Shown here one piece after another: positions 7,843 through 18,200 of a stretch of DNA of 64,000 bases (its first letter is position 1; each line of letters begins with the position of its first letter). This DNA is from Photobacterium ganghwense (lineage in GTDB: Bacteria; Pseudomonadota; Gammaproteobacteria; Enterobacterales; Vibrionaceae): positions 372,001-436,000 of the forward strand of contig NZ_PYMI01000001.1 in the NCBI RefSeq assembly GCF_003025595.1, in the 5' to 3' direction. A program made the translations under genes and the position numbers. The notes beneath the pieces were generated by a model that worked only from the letters and a program-made list of their open reading frames with translations, ran no database searches and was not told where the DNA came from.

Positions 7843-9048
7843 ATGACTAATCAACCATCAAAAATCACCATTCTCTGGTTTGCATGTTTAAGTATGCTGG
7901 GTTTCCTGGCAACGGACATGTATCTTCCCGCTTTTGAAGTTATTCGGCAGGATTTTGAAACTTCACAATCACTTATTGGACTGACGCTCAGTATTTTCCT
8001 TTTAGGGATGGCACTTGGCCAGCTGGTTTATGGTCCGTTGTCTGACCGTATCGGCCGTATCAAAGTCCTGTTGGGCGGCATGGCATTGTTCTCAGCTGCT
8101 TCAGTTGCCTGTGCTTTTGCCCCGAATGTCGAAGTCATGCTGATCGCCCGATTTGCTCAGGCTCTGGGCGCATGTAGCGCAACGGTTATCTGGCAGGCAG
8201 TGGTTATTGACCGCTACGAAGGCAAAGTGTCAGAGCGTGTTTTTGCCACCATTATGCCACTGGTTGCCCTGTCTCCGGCGTTAGCACCTCTGGCCGGTGC
8301 CGTGCTGGAAAGTCAACTGGGCTGGCGCAGCATTTTTATCGCCCTGGTAGGATTTGGTGCTATTTTATCCATCATGACGCTAAAGGAAACTGAAAGCGCC
8401 AATCTGGATAAAAAACAAGAAAAACTCAGTGTTCAGTTGCGCCAGGATTATCGCCAGATCCTGAGTTCAAAAAAATTCGTGGGTAATATGATCATTTTCG
8501 CTGCCTGCTCAGCAGCCTTCTTTGCATACCTGACCGGTTCTCCGTTTGTTATGTCTGCAATGGGTTATTCAGGTGCGGATATCGGTCTGAGCTATGCGCC
8601 GCAAACTGTCGCCTTTATTCTTGGCGGTTACGGTTGCCGTGCCCTGCTGGGTAAAGTTGACAGTCAGCGCCTACTGCCATGGATTTTGAAACTGTTCGTG
8701 GGCAGTGTCCTGGTGATGCTGTTGGTTTCCGTCAACACTGAGCCAACAACTATCTGGCCTATCCTGGTTCCATTCTGTTTCCTTGCGGTAGCAAACGGTG
8801 CGATTTACCCGATTGTGATCAGCAAAGCGCTGGAAGACTTCAAGAACTGCAGTGCTACTGCGGCCGGTCTGCTGAACTTCCTGCAAACCATGGTGTGCTT
8901 TGCGGCCAGCGGCCTGGTGTCTGCTTTTGCGGGTTACGGTTTGATTACAGTTACCATTGCTATGTTCTCGACCGGTATTCTTGCCCTGATCGGCTTCTCG
9001 CTGGTCGTCAAATCTCGTCGAGGCAATCCGGCAGTACAAACTGCCTAA
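7843..9048 (+). CDS. punC: MFS purine transporter PunC (YdhC)-like, Bcr/CflA family
   Basis: A 401-residue 12-TM major facilitator. Conserved stretches shared with E. coli YdhC include LGFLATDMYLPAF near the N terminus, the MFS A-motif GPLSDRIGR in loop 2-3, ATIMPLVALSPALAPLAG and NGAIYPIV. E. coli PunC imports purine nucleosides under PunR control; divergent punR supports the same role here. The older annotation for the family is Bcr/CflA multidrug resistance, which remains an alternative. The ATG at 7843 has no strong Shine-Dalgarno sequence. A terminator follows directly. Confidence 0.87.
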   Translation: MTNQPSKITILWFACLSMLGFLATDMYLPAFEVIRQDFETSQSLIGLTLSIFLLGMALGQLVYGPLSDRIGRIKVLLGGMALFSAASVACAFAPNVEVMLIARFAQALGACSATVIWQAVVIDRYEGKVSERVFATIMPLVALSPALAPLAGAVLESQLGWRSIFIALVGFGAILSIMTLKETESANLDKKQEKLSVQLRQDYRQILSSKKFVGNMIIFAACSAAFFAYLTGSPFVMSAMGYSGADIGLSYAPQTVAFILGGYGCRALLGKVDSQRLLPWILKLFVGSVLVMLLVSVNTEPTTIWPILVPFCFLAVANGAIYPIVISKALEDFKNCSATAAGLLNFLQTMVCFAASGLVSAFAGYGLITVTIAMFSTGILALIGFSLVVKSRRGNPAVQTA

Positions 9049-9074
9049 GCAAAACATTCGCTTCGAATAATTAT

Positions 9075-9104
9075 CAAGGCTGCCATTCGGCAGCCTTGTT
9101 TTTA
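9075..9104 (+). terminator. Rho-independent terminator of punC
   Basis: A 10-bp stem caaggctgcc/ggcagccttg (9075-9084 with 9089-9098), loop attc, followed by TTTTTAT. Confidence 0.9.
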
Positions 9105-9351
9105 TCTGCAGTATCCCGCCCCTTCCAAAACTGCGTACTTTTCCAACCCCATTGATAAGTTTATTTATTAGAATTTCACATTTGCACTAAGAATCACCTA
9201 AAAACAGGTCATTCCGCCTTAAAGGCCCAGCGTTCGCAGAACAAATATTAAACAAAACCCTAACATCAAAGTTTTTTTATACATTTTTCTTGCATAAGCA
9301 CTCACCATGGGTAATATAACTTCAATCCACGGTTTAATGCAGTCTGTCAGC

Positions 9352-10080
9352 ATGAGTATTCAAGTAAAGTCTATTAACAAATTCTACGGAAATACCCAGG
9401 TTCTCCACGAGGTAGATTTTACCTGTGAGAAAGGTGACACCCTGGTACTTCTGGGCCCAAGTGGCGCAGGAAAAAGCTCTTTACTTCGCGTCCTCAACTT
9501 GCTGGAGACCGCCACATCAGGCCAACTGCATATTGCTGATGAGCATTTCGACTTCACTGAGTCTATCAACGAAAAGTCAGGGCTTCAGCTCAGACGTAAA
9601 GTCGGCATGGTGTTCCAGCAATATAACCTCTGGCCGCACCTCACAGTGCTGGAAAACCTGATTGAAGCACCGGTGAAAGTCGCGGGCATGAACAAAGCTG
9701 CGGCTATTGAAGAAGCGATGACAACGCTTCAGACACTGCAGCTTGCCGATAAAGCCGATGCCTGGCCGTTACAACTTTCCGGCGGTCAGCAACAACGAGT
9801 GGCTATTGCCCGTGCTCTGATGATGAAACCTGAAGTTTTGCTGTTTGATGAACCAACTGCCGCGCTGGACCCGGAAATTACCAACCAGGTAGTCAAAATC
9901 ATCAAAGATCTGAGTGGCACTGGCATCACCCAGGTAGTCGTTACCCACGAAGTCGACTTCGCAAAAAAAATTGCCAGCCATGTGCTGTACCTGGAAAAAG
10001 GACGCATGGTGGAGTTTGGCACCCATGAGGCATTCACCCGACCAGCCACCCCGCAGTTTGCTGAATACCTCACGCACTAA
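9352..10080 (+). CDS. artP: Arginine ABC transporter ATP-binding protein ArtP
   Basis: A 242-residue ABC ATPase, the same length as E. coli ArtP. Motifs: Walker [11 protein letters not shown]-loop in [14 protein letters not shown], signature LSGGQQQR, Walker [14 protein letters not shown] and H-loop VVTHEVDFA. The start at 9352 ([13 protein letters not shown]) was chosen by alignment with ArtP (MSIQLNGINCFYG); in-frame ATGs at 9307 and 9337 would add 5-15 residues, and none of the three has a convincing ribosome binding site. It is the first gene of an artPJQM operon for arginine uptake. No ArgR box could be identified confidently upstream. Confidence 0.93.
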   Translation: MSIQVKSINKFYGNTQVLHEVDFTCEKGDTLVLLGPSGAGKSSLLRVLNLLETATSGQLHIADEHFDFTESINEKSGLQLRRKVGMVFQQYNLWPHLTVLENLIEAPVKVAGMNKAAAIEEAMTTLQTLQLADKADAWPLQLSGGQQQRVAIARALMMKPEVLLFDEPTAALDPEITNQVVKIIKDLSGTGITQVVVTHEVDFAKKIASHVLYLEKGRMVEFGTHEAFTRPATPQFAEYLTH

Positions 10081-10159
10081 TTAAATCTCAACCCTTATTG
10101 ATACACCGGTATCAGGCCGAAAGCCGTGATGCGCGGTTTATAACGCACGGAGTAATGCG

Positions 10160-10891
10160 ATGAAAAAGATTTTACTGGCATCCCTGATCGGTCTGGCTTC
10201 CACTCACGCCCTGGCACAGGACGAAATTAAATTTGCAATGGAAGCGACCTACGCGCCATTTGAATATGTTGATGAAAACAATCAGATTCAGGGCTTTGAT
10301 GTGGATCTGGCCAACGCGCTTTGTGAAGTCATTGATGCAAAATGCAGCTTCCATAACCAACCTTTTGACAGCCTGATCCCTGCATTGAAATTCCGTCGTT
10401 ATGACGCTGCAATTTCTGGTATCGATATTACGGAACAACGCCAGCAAGTCGTGAACTTTACTGCGCCTTACTACGACAATGCAGCCGTTTTCGTTGCCCT
10501 GAAAGACAAGGTCGCTGACCAGTCTGCACTTGCAGGTAAGCGCATCGGTGTTCAGAACGGTTCGACCCACCAAAGCTACCTGACCGATACCATGCCGGGT
10601 GTAACTGCGGTGCCTTATGCGAGCTATCAGGATGCATTTCTGGATATGCAAAATGGCCGTATCGATGCGGTATTTGGTGACACCGCCGTTGTCGCTGAAT
10701 GGTTCAAGAAAGGCGATACCCTGAGCTATGTCGGCCAGCCCGTTACTAACGCGCAATACTTCGGCAACGGTTTTGGTATCGCCGTAAACAAGAACAACGA
10801 AAAACTGCTGGAACAACTGAATGGCGCCCTGAAAACCGTCAAAGCTAACGGTACCTACCAGCAGATTTTTGATAAGTACTTTGGTGAGTAA
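10160..10891 (+). CDS. artJ: Arginine-binding periplasmic protein (ArtJ/ArtI type)
   Basis: A 243-residue type-3 solute-binding protein with a Sec signal (MKKILLASLIGLASTHALAQ, cleavage after ALA). Ligand-pocket segments typical of Art proteins are present: ATYAPFEYVDENNQIQGFD, FDSLIPALKFRRYDAAISG, a GSTHQSYL phosphate-binding-like loop and GRIDAVFGDTAV. It delivers arginine to ArtQM. RBS CACGGAG precedes the ATG. ArtI and ArtJ are paralogues in E. coli; the single binding protein here cannot be assigned firmly to one of them. The 79-nt gap after artP contains a short inverted repeat (tgatac/gtatca, 10098-10111). Confidence 0.92.
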   Translation: MKKILLASLIGLASTHALAQDEIKFAMEATYAPFEYVDENNQIQGFDVDLANALCEVIDAKCSFHNQPFDSLIPALKFRRYDAAISGIDITEQRQQVVNFTAPYYDNAAVFVALKDKVADQSALAGKRIGVQNGSTHQSYLTDTMPGVTAVPYASYQDAFLDMQNGRIDAVFGDTAVVAEWFKKGDTLSYVGQPVTNAQYFGNGFGIAVNKNNEKLLEQLNGALKTVKANGTYQQIFDKYFGE

Positions 10892-10894
10892 TTT

Positions 10895-11608
10895 ATGGCG
10901 TTATCGGGATATGCATTAACGTTATTGGAAGCGAGCTGGATCACCATCCAGCTTAGCTTTGCCAGTGTCATCGTCGGATTGTTGCTCGCCGTCGCTTTTG
11001 CCGGTGGTGAAATGTCACGCTACAAATTGTTGTCGTGGCCAACAACTGCGTTTGTGACGGTACTCCGCGGATTACCGGAACTGCTGGTTGTACTGTTTAT
11101 CTTCTTTGGTTCGACCCAGGTGTTGTTTCTCATCACCGGTGATTATGTCGAAATCAGTCCGTTCTGGTCTGGAGTGATAGCCTTGTCGCTCATTTTTGCC
11201 GCTTATGCTTCGCAAACCCTGCGGGGCGCGTTGAAAGCGGTACCAAACGGACAACGAGAAGCCGCCAGTGCACTGGGTATCCCGAAAAGCCATGCCTTTA
11301 TCAAAATTGTGCTGCCACAGGCTATTCGCCATGCCCTGCCAGGGCTAACGAACCAATGGCTGGTGCTACTGAAAGACACCGCACTGGTCTCTCTGATTGG
11401 GGTCACGGATCTGCTTAAACAAGCCCAGTTAACAGCAGCAGCTACGCACCAGAGCTTTACCTGGTATGCCTCGGCGGCGGCAGTCTATCTGGTGATCACC
11501 ATCATCACCCAACGTTTTGTTAAAGTGCTTGATAAGAAATACAGTGTGCAGGATGCCAGCCAGGGCCATTCGGTTTCCGCGGCATCCTCCAAGGAGGCAA
11601 CGGCATGA
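10895..11608 (+). CDS. artQ: Arginine ABC transporter permease ArtQ
   Basis: A 237-residue inner-membrane permease of the HisM/HisQ family, with about five TM segments and the EAA-type ATPase-contact loop (GQREAASALGIPKSHAFIKI). It begins 3 nt after artJ, with its ribosome binding site (GGTGAG) lying inside the artJ 3' end. Together with ArtM it forms the heterodimeric channel for arginine. The C-terminal 20 residues are polar and Ser-rich and extend slightly beyond the E. coli protein. Confidence 0.92.
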   Translation: MALSGYALTLLEASWITIQLSFASVIVGLLLAVAFAGGEMSRYKLLSWPTTAFVTVLRGLPELLVVLFIFFGSTQVLFLITGDYVEISPFWSGVIALSLIFAAYASQTLRGALKAVPNGQREAASALGIPKSHAFIKIVLPQAIRHALPGLTNQWLVLLKDTALVSLIGVTDLLKQAQLTAAATHQSFTWYASAAAVYLVITIITQRFVKVLDKKYSVQDASQGHSVSAASSKEATA

Positions 11609-12276
11609 ACGAACAACATGTCTGGCAGCTCGTTGACGGACTCGCAACCAGCCTTGAACTGACTGCCGTTTCCTTACTGGTGGGCTGTGTTATTGCACTG
11701 CTGATGACACTGACACTGATTCTGAAAACACCAGGGTGCCACTGGATCAGTCGGGGGCTGATAACCCTGTTTACCGGTACTCCGTTGCTGGTACAGATTT
11801 TCCTGATCTATTACGGGCCAGGTCAGTTCGAGGCCGTTCGTGACAGTATTGCCTGGAACTGGCTTAGCCAACCGTGGTTCTGTGCCATGCTGGCACTGGC
11901 ACTGAATACCGCGGCCTACAGCACCCAACTCTTTAAAGGGGCGTTTAATGCGATCCCGTCAGGACAGTGGCAGGCATGCCGGGCGCTGGGGATGGATACC
12001 AAAGCCACGCTGGGTGTCTTGCTACCCTACGCCATTCGCAGGGCTATTCCGGCTTACTCCAACGAAGTGATTCTGGTATTTAAAGGAACGTCTCTGGCCA
12101 GCACTATCACCATCATGGATATCATGGGTTACGCGCAGCGTATCAATGCCCAGACCTACGACACTTTGGTCGTGTTTGGTGTCGCCGGCGCATTTTATCT
12201 GGTGATTAATGGTTCTCTGACCTTACTGTTTCGTCAGGTCGAACGCAAAGCCCTGGCCTTTGAAACCGCCCGTTAA
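11605..12276 (+). CDS. artM: Arginine ABC transporter permease ArtM
   Basis: A 223-residue HisM-family permease. Its ATG overlaps the artQ stop in an ATGA junction, indicating translational coupling; AAGGAGG lies immediately upstream inside artQ. The EAA loop reads GQWQACRALGMDTKATLGVL, and the segment FKGTSLASTITIMDIMG is typical of ArtM. It is the last gene of artPJQM; a strong hairpin follows. Confidence 0.92.
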   Translation: MNEQHVWQLVDGLATSLELTAVSLLVGCVIALLMTLTLILKTPGCHWISRGLITLFTGTPLLVQIFLIYYGPGQFEAVRDSIAWNWLSQPWFCAMLALALNTAAYSTQLFKGAFNAIPSGQWQACRALGMDTKATLGVLLPYAIRRAIPAYSNEVILVFKGTSLASTITIMDIMGYAQRINAQTYDTLVVFGVAGAFYLVINGSLTLLFRQVERKALAFETAR

Positions 12277-12280
12277 TGTC

Positions 12281-12311
12281 AACGTCCGGCCATGTGCAGT
12301 GGCCGGACGTT
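12281..12311. terminator. Long hairpin between convergent artM and the DUF5666 gene
   Basis: A perfect 12-bp stem, aacgtccggcca (12281-12292) with tggccggacgtt (12300-12311), around a 7-nt loop. It starts 4 nt after the artM stop. No T tract on either side, so intrinsic termination may be weak; the symmetrical placement suggests a bidirectional 3'-end barrier. Confidence 0.6.
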
Positions 12312-12327
12312 AGGTCATTGTGTTGTA

Positions 12328-13623
12328 TTAAGGCTCATTACGGCACTGGCTCAGCTCATTGCTTTCCGAGCGCCGACATTCCACATCCGCCCATTTGCCC
12401 TCAAAGCTGTCGAGTGTCCCATCTGTAGCGGAATAGCCCCACAGACTGCCGCTGCTTACGACACCTTCCAGGCTGATTTCACTATCTTTGCTTTCCTGAT
12501 CAATCTTCTTGGCTCGGTGTTCACCATTCAACGAACGTCCCTGAATTTCTACCCACATCCCATTGATGGAAGAGAGCGATAATCCATCCACAAACTCAGT
12601 ATTTGCATCAACGATAAAAGGGATTTGGTTAATCGTTAGCTGATTGCCAGCAAAACTGGCCTCACCTTCCACCTTAAACTCAAAGCTGGTGCTGGTTGGT
12701 ACAGAAGGACTGGAACCACTGGCTTGAGATTCAAAATCAACCTTTGTTGCGACCAGTTGCCCATTCAACTCGACCAAATCTAATTCCACGATGGCGCCGG
12801 GTTTCAAGTCCGCAGGAGAACCATCATCAAAGACAGTACTGCCATCAACCCTGACACGCAGATATCCACCGACTTCAAACTCCGTCCCGTCGTCACTGAC
12901 CCAAGTAACTATGCCCTCAAATTCACTCCCGCTGACATCACGTCCTTGCTTAACCTCAATACGGGAGGCCACAAAGGTGTCACCTGAGAATTGACCGTGT
13001 ACTTCCGCCCAGACACCATCCAGCAATGGCCGGCTGTCATCAATCACCGCATTACTGAAATCCACCTTCACCGTCTGCAACAAGAAAGTACTGCCGGCAG
13101 TATCTAGCTGGGAAATCCCGCCTTCTAATTCTGCTGACGTGAGAGAAGGCGTTTTGGCCACATGCAGCACCTGCCAGGAATCGTCTGGCTGAAGCATCGC
13201 AAAAACCAGCACCCAGTCGCCCACAGCAAACCCTGAGCCACTGGTTGCAACAACAACCCCGTTCACGGTAATACTGTCAGCAGACACCGCCGTCACCGGC
13301 CCACTCAATACCGGCTGCAAAGTGATCTGCTGGCTAACCCGCTGTGCCTGTGTCCCTGATACGATGGCTTCGACAACCATCCCCTGAGCCAGATCATTGA
13401 AGCTGAACGTGTTATCGTCATACGACACCGTAGCCGCTGAGCCATCCAGCTGATGGCCATTAACACTTAACGTTTCATCATCATATGAAATACTCTCAAC
13501 CGGGCCGATTATTCGGGCTAACGTTGTCGCATCATTACCGGTACCACTGTCGGAAGAATCACTCCCACACCCCGCAAACAACACCGAAACTCCCACCATC
13601 ACCAAGCCCGAGAACATCTTCAT
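12328..13623 (-). CDS. DUF5666 repeat lipoprotein
   Basis: A 431-residue predicted lipoprotein. The signal (MKMFSGLVMVGVSVLFAGC) ends in a lipobox with Cys19, followed by a Ser/Asp-rich linker. The rest is beta-rich and made of successive DUF5666-type modules, recognisable by recurring patterns such as GMVVEAIVSGTQ, LDGVWAEVHGQFSGDTFVA, LKPGAIVELDLVELNGQLVA and INGMWVEIQGRSLNGEHRA, about 65-80 residues apart. The start at 13623 has GGAG 8 nt upstream and avoids an 18-residue upstream extension that would bury the signal peptide. The function of DUF5666 is unknown; an envelope-exposed binding role is inference. It converges on artM. Confidence 0.8.
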   Translation of the reverse strand: MKMFSGLVMVGVSVLFAGCGSDSSDSGTGNDATTLARIIGPVESISYDDETLSVNGHQLDGSAATVSYDDNTFSFNDLAQGMVVEAIVSGTQAQRVSQQITLQPVLSGPVTAVSADSITVNGVVVATSGSGFAVGDWVLVFAMLQPDDSWQVLHVAKTPSLTSAELEGGISQLDTAGSTFLLQTVKVDFSNAVIDDSRPLLDGVWAEVHGQFSGDTFVASRIEVKQGRDVSGSEFEGIVTWVSDDGTEFEVGGYLRVRVDGSTVFDDGSPADLKPGAIVELDLVELNGQLVATKVDFESQASGSSPSVPTSTSFEFKVEGEASFAGNQLTINQIPFIVDANTEFVDGLSLSSINGMWVEIQGRSLNGEHRAKKIDQESKDSEISLEGVVSSGSLWGYSATDGTLDSFEGKWADVECRRSESNELSQCRNEP

Positions 13624-14112
13624 AAACTTGCTCCAATAACGAATCAGGGCGGATACCCCAACAGGACGGTACAGCACCGAAGCTGGCCACTTATGTTACC
13701 TACCCACTTGTAGCCGATAACGTCAAACTGTTCGCTTGTAACGGTTTGCTTTAACTCATAGCTGCAAACAAACAGCTAATTGGCGCTGACGGAATAACAC
13801 CGGCCCGGGTGCTGATACTCGCAATATGCGCTGAGTATAGGCGGGCAGCAGGAAGCATTAAGACTCATGTGTTAGACAATTCGGGCAGCAAAATGGAGAA
13901 TGCGCTGAGTTTCAGGCAGTTAACATTTAGCGCGACAGTTTTGACGAAACCTCTGATAACCTGGATTGACCTCACTGCATGCATGGCTAATGGCCTGTGT
14001 ACATTTGCTTAACGTCAGTGAAAGGTGTTTAATACCGGGCGTTTGCTGGCCGCAGGTTATCATTGTCTGATTGCTCGACTTGCAACATGGATATTAAGAA
14101 AAAGAGGACCTT
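13624..14112. other. Intergenic region between the DUF5666 and HD-hydrolase genes
   Basis: About 490 nt between divergent genes. It must hold both promoters. An open frame at 13809-14012 has no start context and no recognisable protein pattern. No repeat or RNA gene was seen. Confidence 0.5.
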
Positions 14113-14706
14113 ATGAACGATTTAGAAAAACAGCTTGCCTTCATTACAGAAATTGACCGTTTGAAAGCTGTTCGACGTCAAACCATGGTCAAGCCAGACA
14201 ATAACCGCCGTGAAAACAGTGCCGAGCACAGCTGGCACATCGCCCTGATGGCGCAGGTACTGAAAAGCTATGTCGAAGAGCCGGTAGATATCAATCGTTC
14301 TGTCAGCATGTTGCTTATTCACGATATTGTTGAGATCGATGCCGGTGACACGTTCGCTTTTGCCGCGCAACATGAGCTGGATAATCAGGAAGAGCAAGAA
14401 ATTGCCGCGGCTAATCGCTTGTTCGGATTGCTGCCTGACGAACAATTTGAAGCAATGAGAGCGCTGTGGATTGAGTTCGAGCAAGCAGAAACGGCCGATG
14501 CCCGCTTCGCCAAAGCCATGGACCGTATTCTGCCGCTCATTCAAAATATGGCCAATAACGGCGGCACCTGGGTGGAGCACAAAGTCACCAAGCAGCAAGT
14601 ACTGAAACGTAATCAATACCTGCAAGCAGTGACACCCAAACTGTGGGCCTACGCCTGTCAGCAAATCGACCTTGCTGTTCAAAATGGCTGGTTGATTGAT
14701 CAGTAA
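14113..14706 (+). CDS. HD-domain metal-dependent hydrolase (HDDC2/YfbR-like nucleotidase family)
   Basis: A 197-residue HD-superfamily protein. Metal-binding motifs are in order: H in NSAEHSWHIALMA (about residues 36-48), the HD pair in LLIHDIVEIDAGDTF (about 73-87) and a later Asp in AKAMDRILPLIQN. This pattern fits the HDDC2-like branch, related to the 5'-deoxynucleotidase YfbR; a nucleotide monophosphatase activity is plausible but not shown. RBS AAGAGGACC precedes the ATG. It stands alone, without an obvious operon partner. Confidence 0.8.
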   Translation: MNDLEKQLAFITEIDRLKAVRRQTMVKPDNNRRENSAEHSWHIALMAQVLKSYVEEPVDINRSVSMLLIHDIVEIDAGDTFAFAAQHELDNQEEQEIAAANRLFGLLPDEQFEAMRALWIEFEQAETADARFAKAMDRILPLIQNMANNGGTWVEHKVTKQQVLKRNQYLQAVTPKLWAYACQQIDLAVQNGWLIDQ

Positions 14707-15295
14707 TGGTTATGACTTCATGATTGTTTTGAGCCCGTGACATTGGGCATCACTCACATTATGAAGAACAATAATAATGAGTAGCCGGAGCCACGCTGGC
14801 GGCTTCGGTATCATGCCCCTTTCCTAACTTATCCCTGTTCGTCTGCCGCAGGTTTTCCCTACTTTTCCCAGTCTGTCCCTACTGGCTTTTTTCCTGTTTT
14901 ATCCACCTGTATTTAGGCTGGTTGACTCACCTGCTTTTTTAGCTTCATTGTTATTATTTCCGTCACGTAACCACCTTTTATTTATAAAAGTGAAACAAAA
15001 GCACCTATACTTAAGTTGCCTATGAAAAAACACATCCATTAATTATTGACAGTAATAACAATCAATTTAAATGCAGCTTTTATTTTCCTGATATTTAATT
15101 ATTAACCTATCATTAAATAGGCATTCAGCTTATTACCAACTGATAATTTACTGACGCTAATTCGGAAAAAAGTTGTGCTTCAACTCGCAGAAATCATGCT
15201 TTTTGAAAGAAAACGCACGAAAACTCACTTTTTATACGACAGCAAGCAATCGGGTCCTATACTTAGTTCTGATGTGGCTTAATCATGGAAGATGT
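14707..15295. other. Intergenic region upstream of the GGDEF-EAL sensor gene
   Basis: About 590 nt. Near the start is an 8-bp hairpin (ccggagcc 14785-14792 with ggcttcgg 14801-14808), possibly a weak terminator of the HD gene. The remainder (14930-15200) is AT-rich and probably contains the promoter of the downstream gene. No ORF or RNA gene is supported. Confidence 0.5.
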
Positions 15296-18200
15296 ATGAA
15301 GGTAGTATTGTTGAGATTTCTGGTTCTGTTGATCCCTCTGCTATCGCTGACAGCCGTTGCTTCCTATTATATCTATCAAGAAGATGCAAAACAGTTAAAG
15401 CAGCGTATCCACGAAAGGGAACAAAGCCGGCATATTTCTTCGTTGCACATCACTCGACTGCATTTTTCACCGATCTTGGAAGATTTACATTATTTAAGTG
15501 AAAAATCGCGCGAAGAGTTTGTCTTATCCGGCCATTCTTTTGATGAGTCATTAACAATATTAACAGCAACATTTAAACGCCTGGCTAATACACGTCGATA
15601 TTATGATCAAGTCCGTCTTCTGGATGAAAACGGCCAAGAAGTTATCCGTATTAACAGTGTTGATGGTAATACCACTGTTGTGTCAGATAAACAACTGCAA
15701 GATAAAAGCCATCGCCCATACGTCGTCGAAGCCCTGAATATTCCTCCGGGCCAGATCTATACTTCACCCTTTGACCTGAATATGGAAAATGGACGGATAG
15801 AACTGCCCTACAAACCCATGATTCGCTTTTTCAGCCATCTGAAAGTGAACGGGAAAAGTTATCTGGTCGGGCTAAATTATCTGGGGATGGATTACCTGAA
15901 CGAACTTACCCAACAGTATGGCTGGCAGAACAGCCAGAACTGGTTGGTCAACAATGAAGGACAGTGGTTACTCGGGCCGGACAGAACCAGCGCCTGGCAA
16001 TTTATGCTGCCGTCCAACAATCCCGCAGTGACAGATTTCAATCAGGACTTTCCGACACTGTGGCAGCAGATTCAGCTAAATGCCAAAGGACAGTTTATTT
16101 CGGGTGACTACCTCTATACTTTTACCCGTTTTTTTTCCGGGAAAGGCTTCTCCGGCGATAAGCCCTTCACCCTGCCTTTTGACGGTGCCGACTTACCCTG
16201 GACTATCATCAGCCGGGTAAATCTCACCAATGCCATTGATGAACTGGCTTTCTCACAGCAACGAATCATCAAGTTTGTGGCTTTTGTCATTCTGATCCTC
16301 GCTCTGCTGTCAGGCTGTATTGTCCTGACCTGGCACCTGTCTCAGATGCTCAATGCTCAGCGCAGGCTGACCCGCAACGTTGAAGACGCAGCGCTTAAGT
16401 ATCAGACCGTGTTAACCAGTGCGCCTGATGGGCTGATTACGCTCGACATGCAAATGAACGTGCTGACGATGAATCCGGCAGCCCACAAAATTTTAATGCT
16501 ACCGAATAAAAGCCTGAGCGGAAAAAACCTGCTGCGACTGGTAGCGGGCGGAAAAACCCGTAAACAGCTTAAAGAGCTGATTGACGATCTGCATGAGCGA
16601 AAAGTCGGTCAAAGCAACGAGGCTTCACCCGTCGTTAAAGCCACCATTCAGCTGAGAGGCATCCGCCCCCGCTATATTGAAATCATCGCAACCGAAACCA
16701 CCTACAGTGAAAGCGATGAAATTTTGCTGAACATCCGGGATGTCACTGAGTGGTCATTGCGAGAAGATAAGCTGAAAAGCCTCTCGCGCGCACTTGAGCA
16801 GAGTAACGACGCTATCATTATCACCGACTATAAAGGGATTGTTGAATACGTAAATCCTTCGTTTGAAAAGCAGAATGGCGTGCGTTCAAAAGAAATTGTC
16901 GGCACTCAGTCTACCCGCCTGCTGCGCCAGTCATTGCCAAGTAACCATGAACTGCTCAAAGTGCAGGAGCAGTTGAAACTAGGGATGACGGTACAACGGG
17001 TGATTGCGCATGAACAAGATGACAAAGATGTGCTCTACGAAGAAAAAACGATTTCACCTATACGCAACAGCAGGGGCAAAATCAGCCACTATATCTCGAC
17101 CGGGAAAGACATTACCGAACGGGTTCTGTTCGAGACACGCCTGCAAAAGCTGGCACATTTTGATTTACTGACCGAACTGCCCAACCGCACCCTGCTCCAG
17201 CAGAAAATCGACAGTACCATCAATGGTCATCATCGCCCGGAGCTGTGTGTGGCACTTCTGTCGGTGGATCTGGACCATTTCAAACAAGTCAATGACTCGT
17301 TCGGCTACGACTTCGGTGACAAGCTCATCCAGACTGTGGCCGGACGAATTCAGCATATATTACGCGAAACAGACTTTCTTGCGCGCTTGGGGGGGGATGA
17401 GTTTGCCATCCTCATTTGTGGTGAGATGACAGTCGAACACATCAGTCGCTTGGCGGAACGGATTATTACGCATATCTCAGACCCCATGTGTGTCGATAAT
17501 AAAGAAGTCTTTCTGACCGCCAGCGTCGGGATAAGCCTCTACCCGATGGATGCCGGTACGGCCGATGAGCTAAGCAAACATGCAGACATCGCGTTGTATC
17601 GGGCTAAAGAAGAAGGCCAGAACCGTTACTGTTACTACACACCCGAGATGGGTCGAGAAAGCTTGCTGAAACTCCAGTTGGAGTCAGAGCTTCGTAAAAG
17701 CATCGGTTCCGACCAATACGAACTGTACTATCAGCCCAAGGTGAATGCCACAAACCACACTCTGTGCGGTGTTGAAGCACTGCTGAGATGGCACAATGAA
17801 GCCGGTGAGATTCAACCGCCTGTTGAAGTAATTCCGATTCTGGAGCGTTCCGGCTTGATCATTCAGGTAGGTCAACAACTTATCCGCACGGCGTGTCAGC
17901 AACTCAGGGCCTGGCAGGAAAACGGCGTGTATATCAATTTTGCGCTGAATATATCAGCCCGCCAGCTGCTGAACTCCAACCTGGTCGAAACGGTGCAGCA
18001 AGCCATCGAAGATTTTCAGTGTGACCCCAACTTCCTGGAGCTGGAAATTACTGAATCCGTCATTATGTCCGACGTAACGACCGCGCTGGATCGTCTTGTC
18101 AAACTGGAAGCGCTGGGAGTAAAAATCGCAGTGGATGATTTTGGCACCGGCTATTCCTCACTGGCTTACCTGAGCCGTTTTCCTATTCACATCCTGAAGG

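Noticed and set aside
13809..14012. A 67-codon frame between the DUF5666 and HD genes
   Set aside because: No start context, no similarity and non-coding composition.
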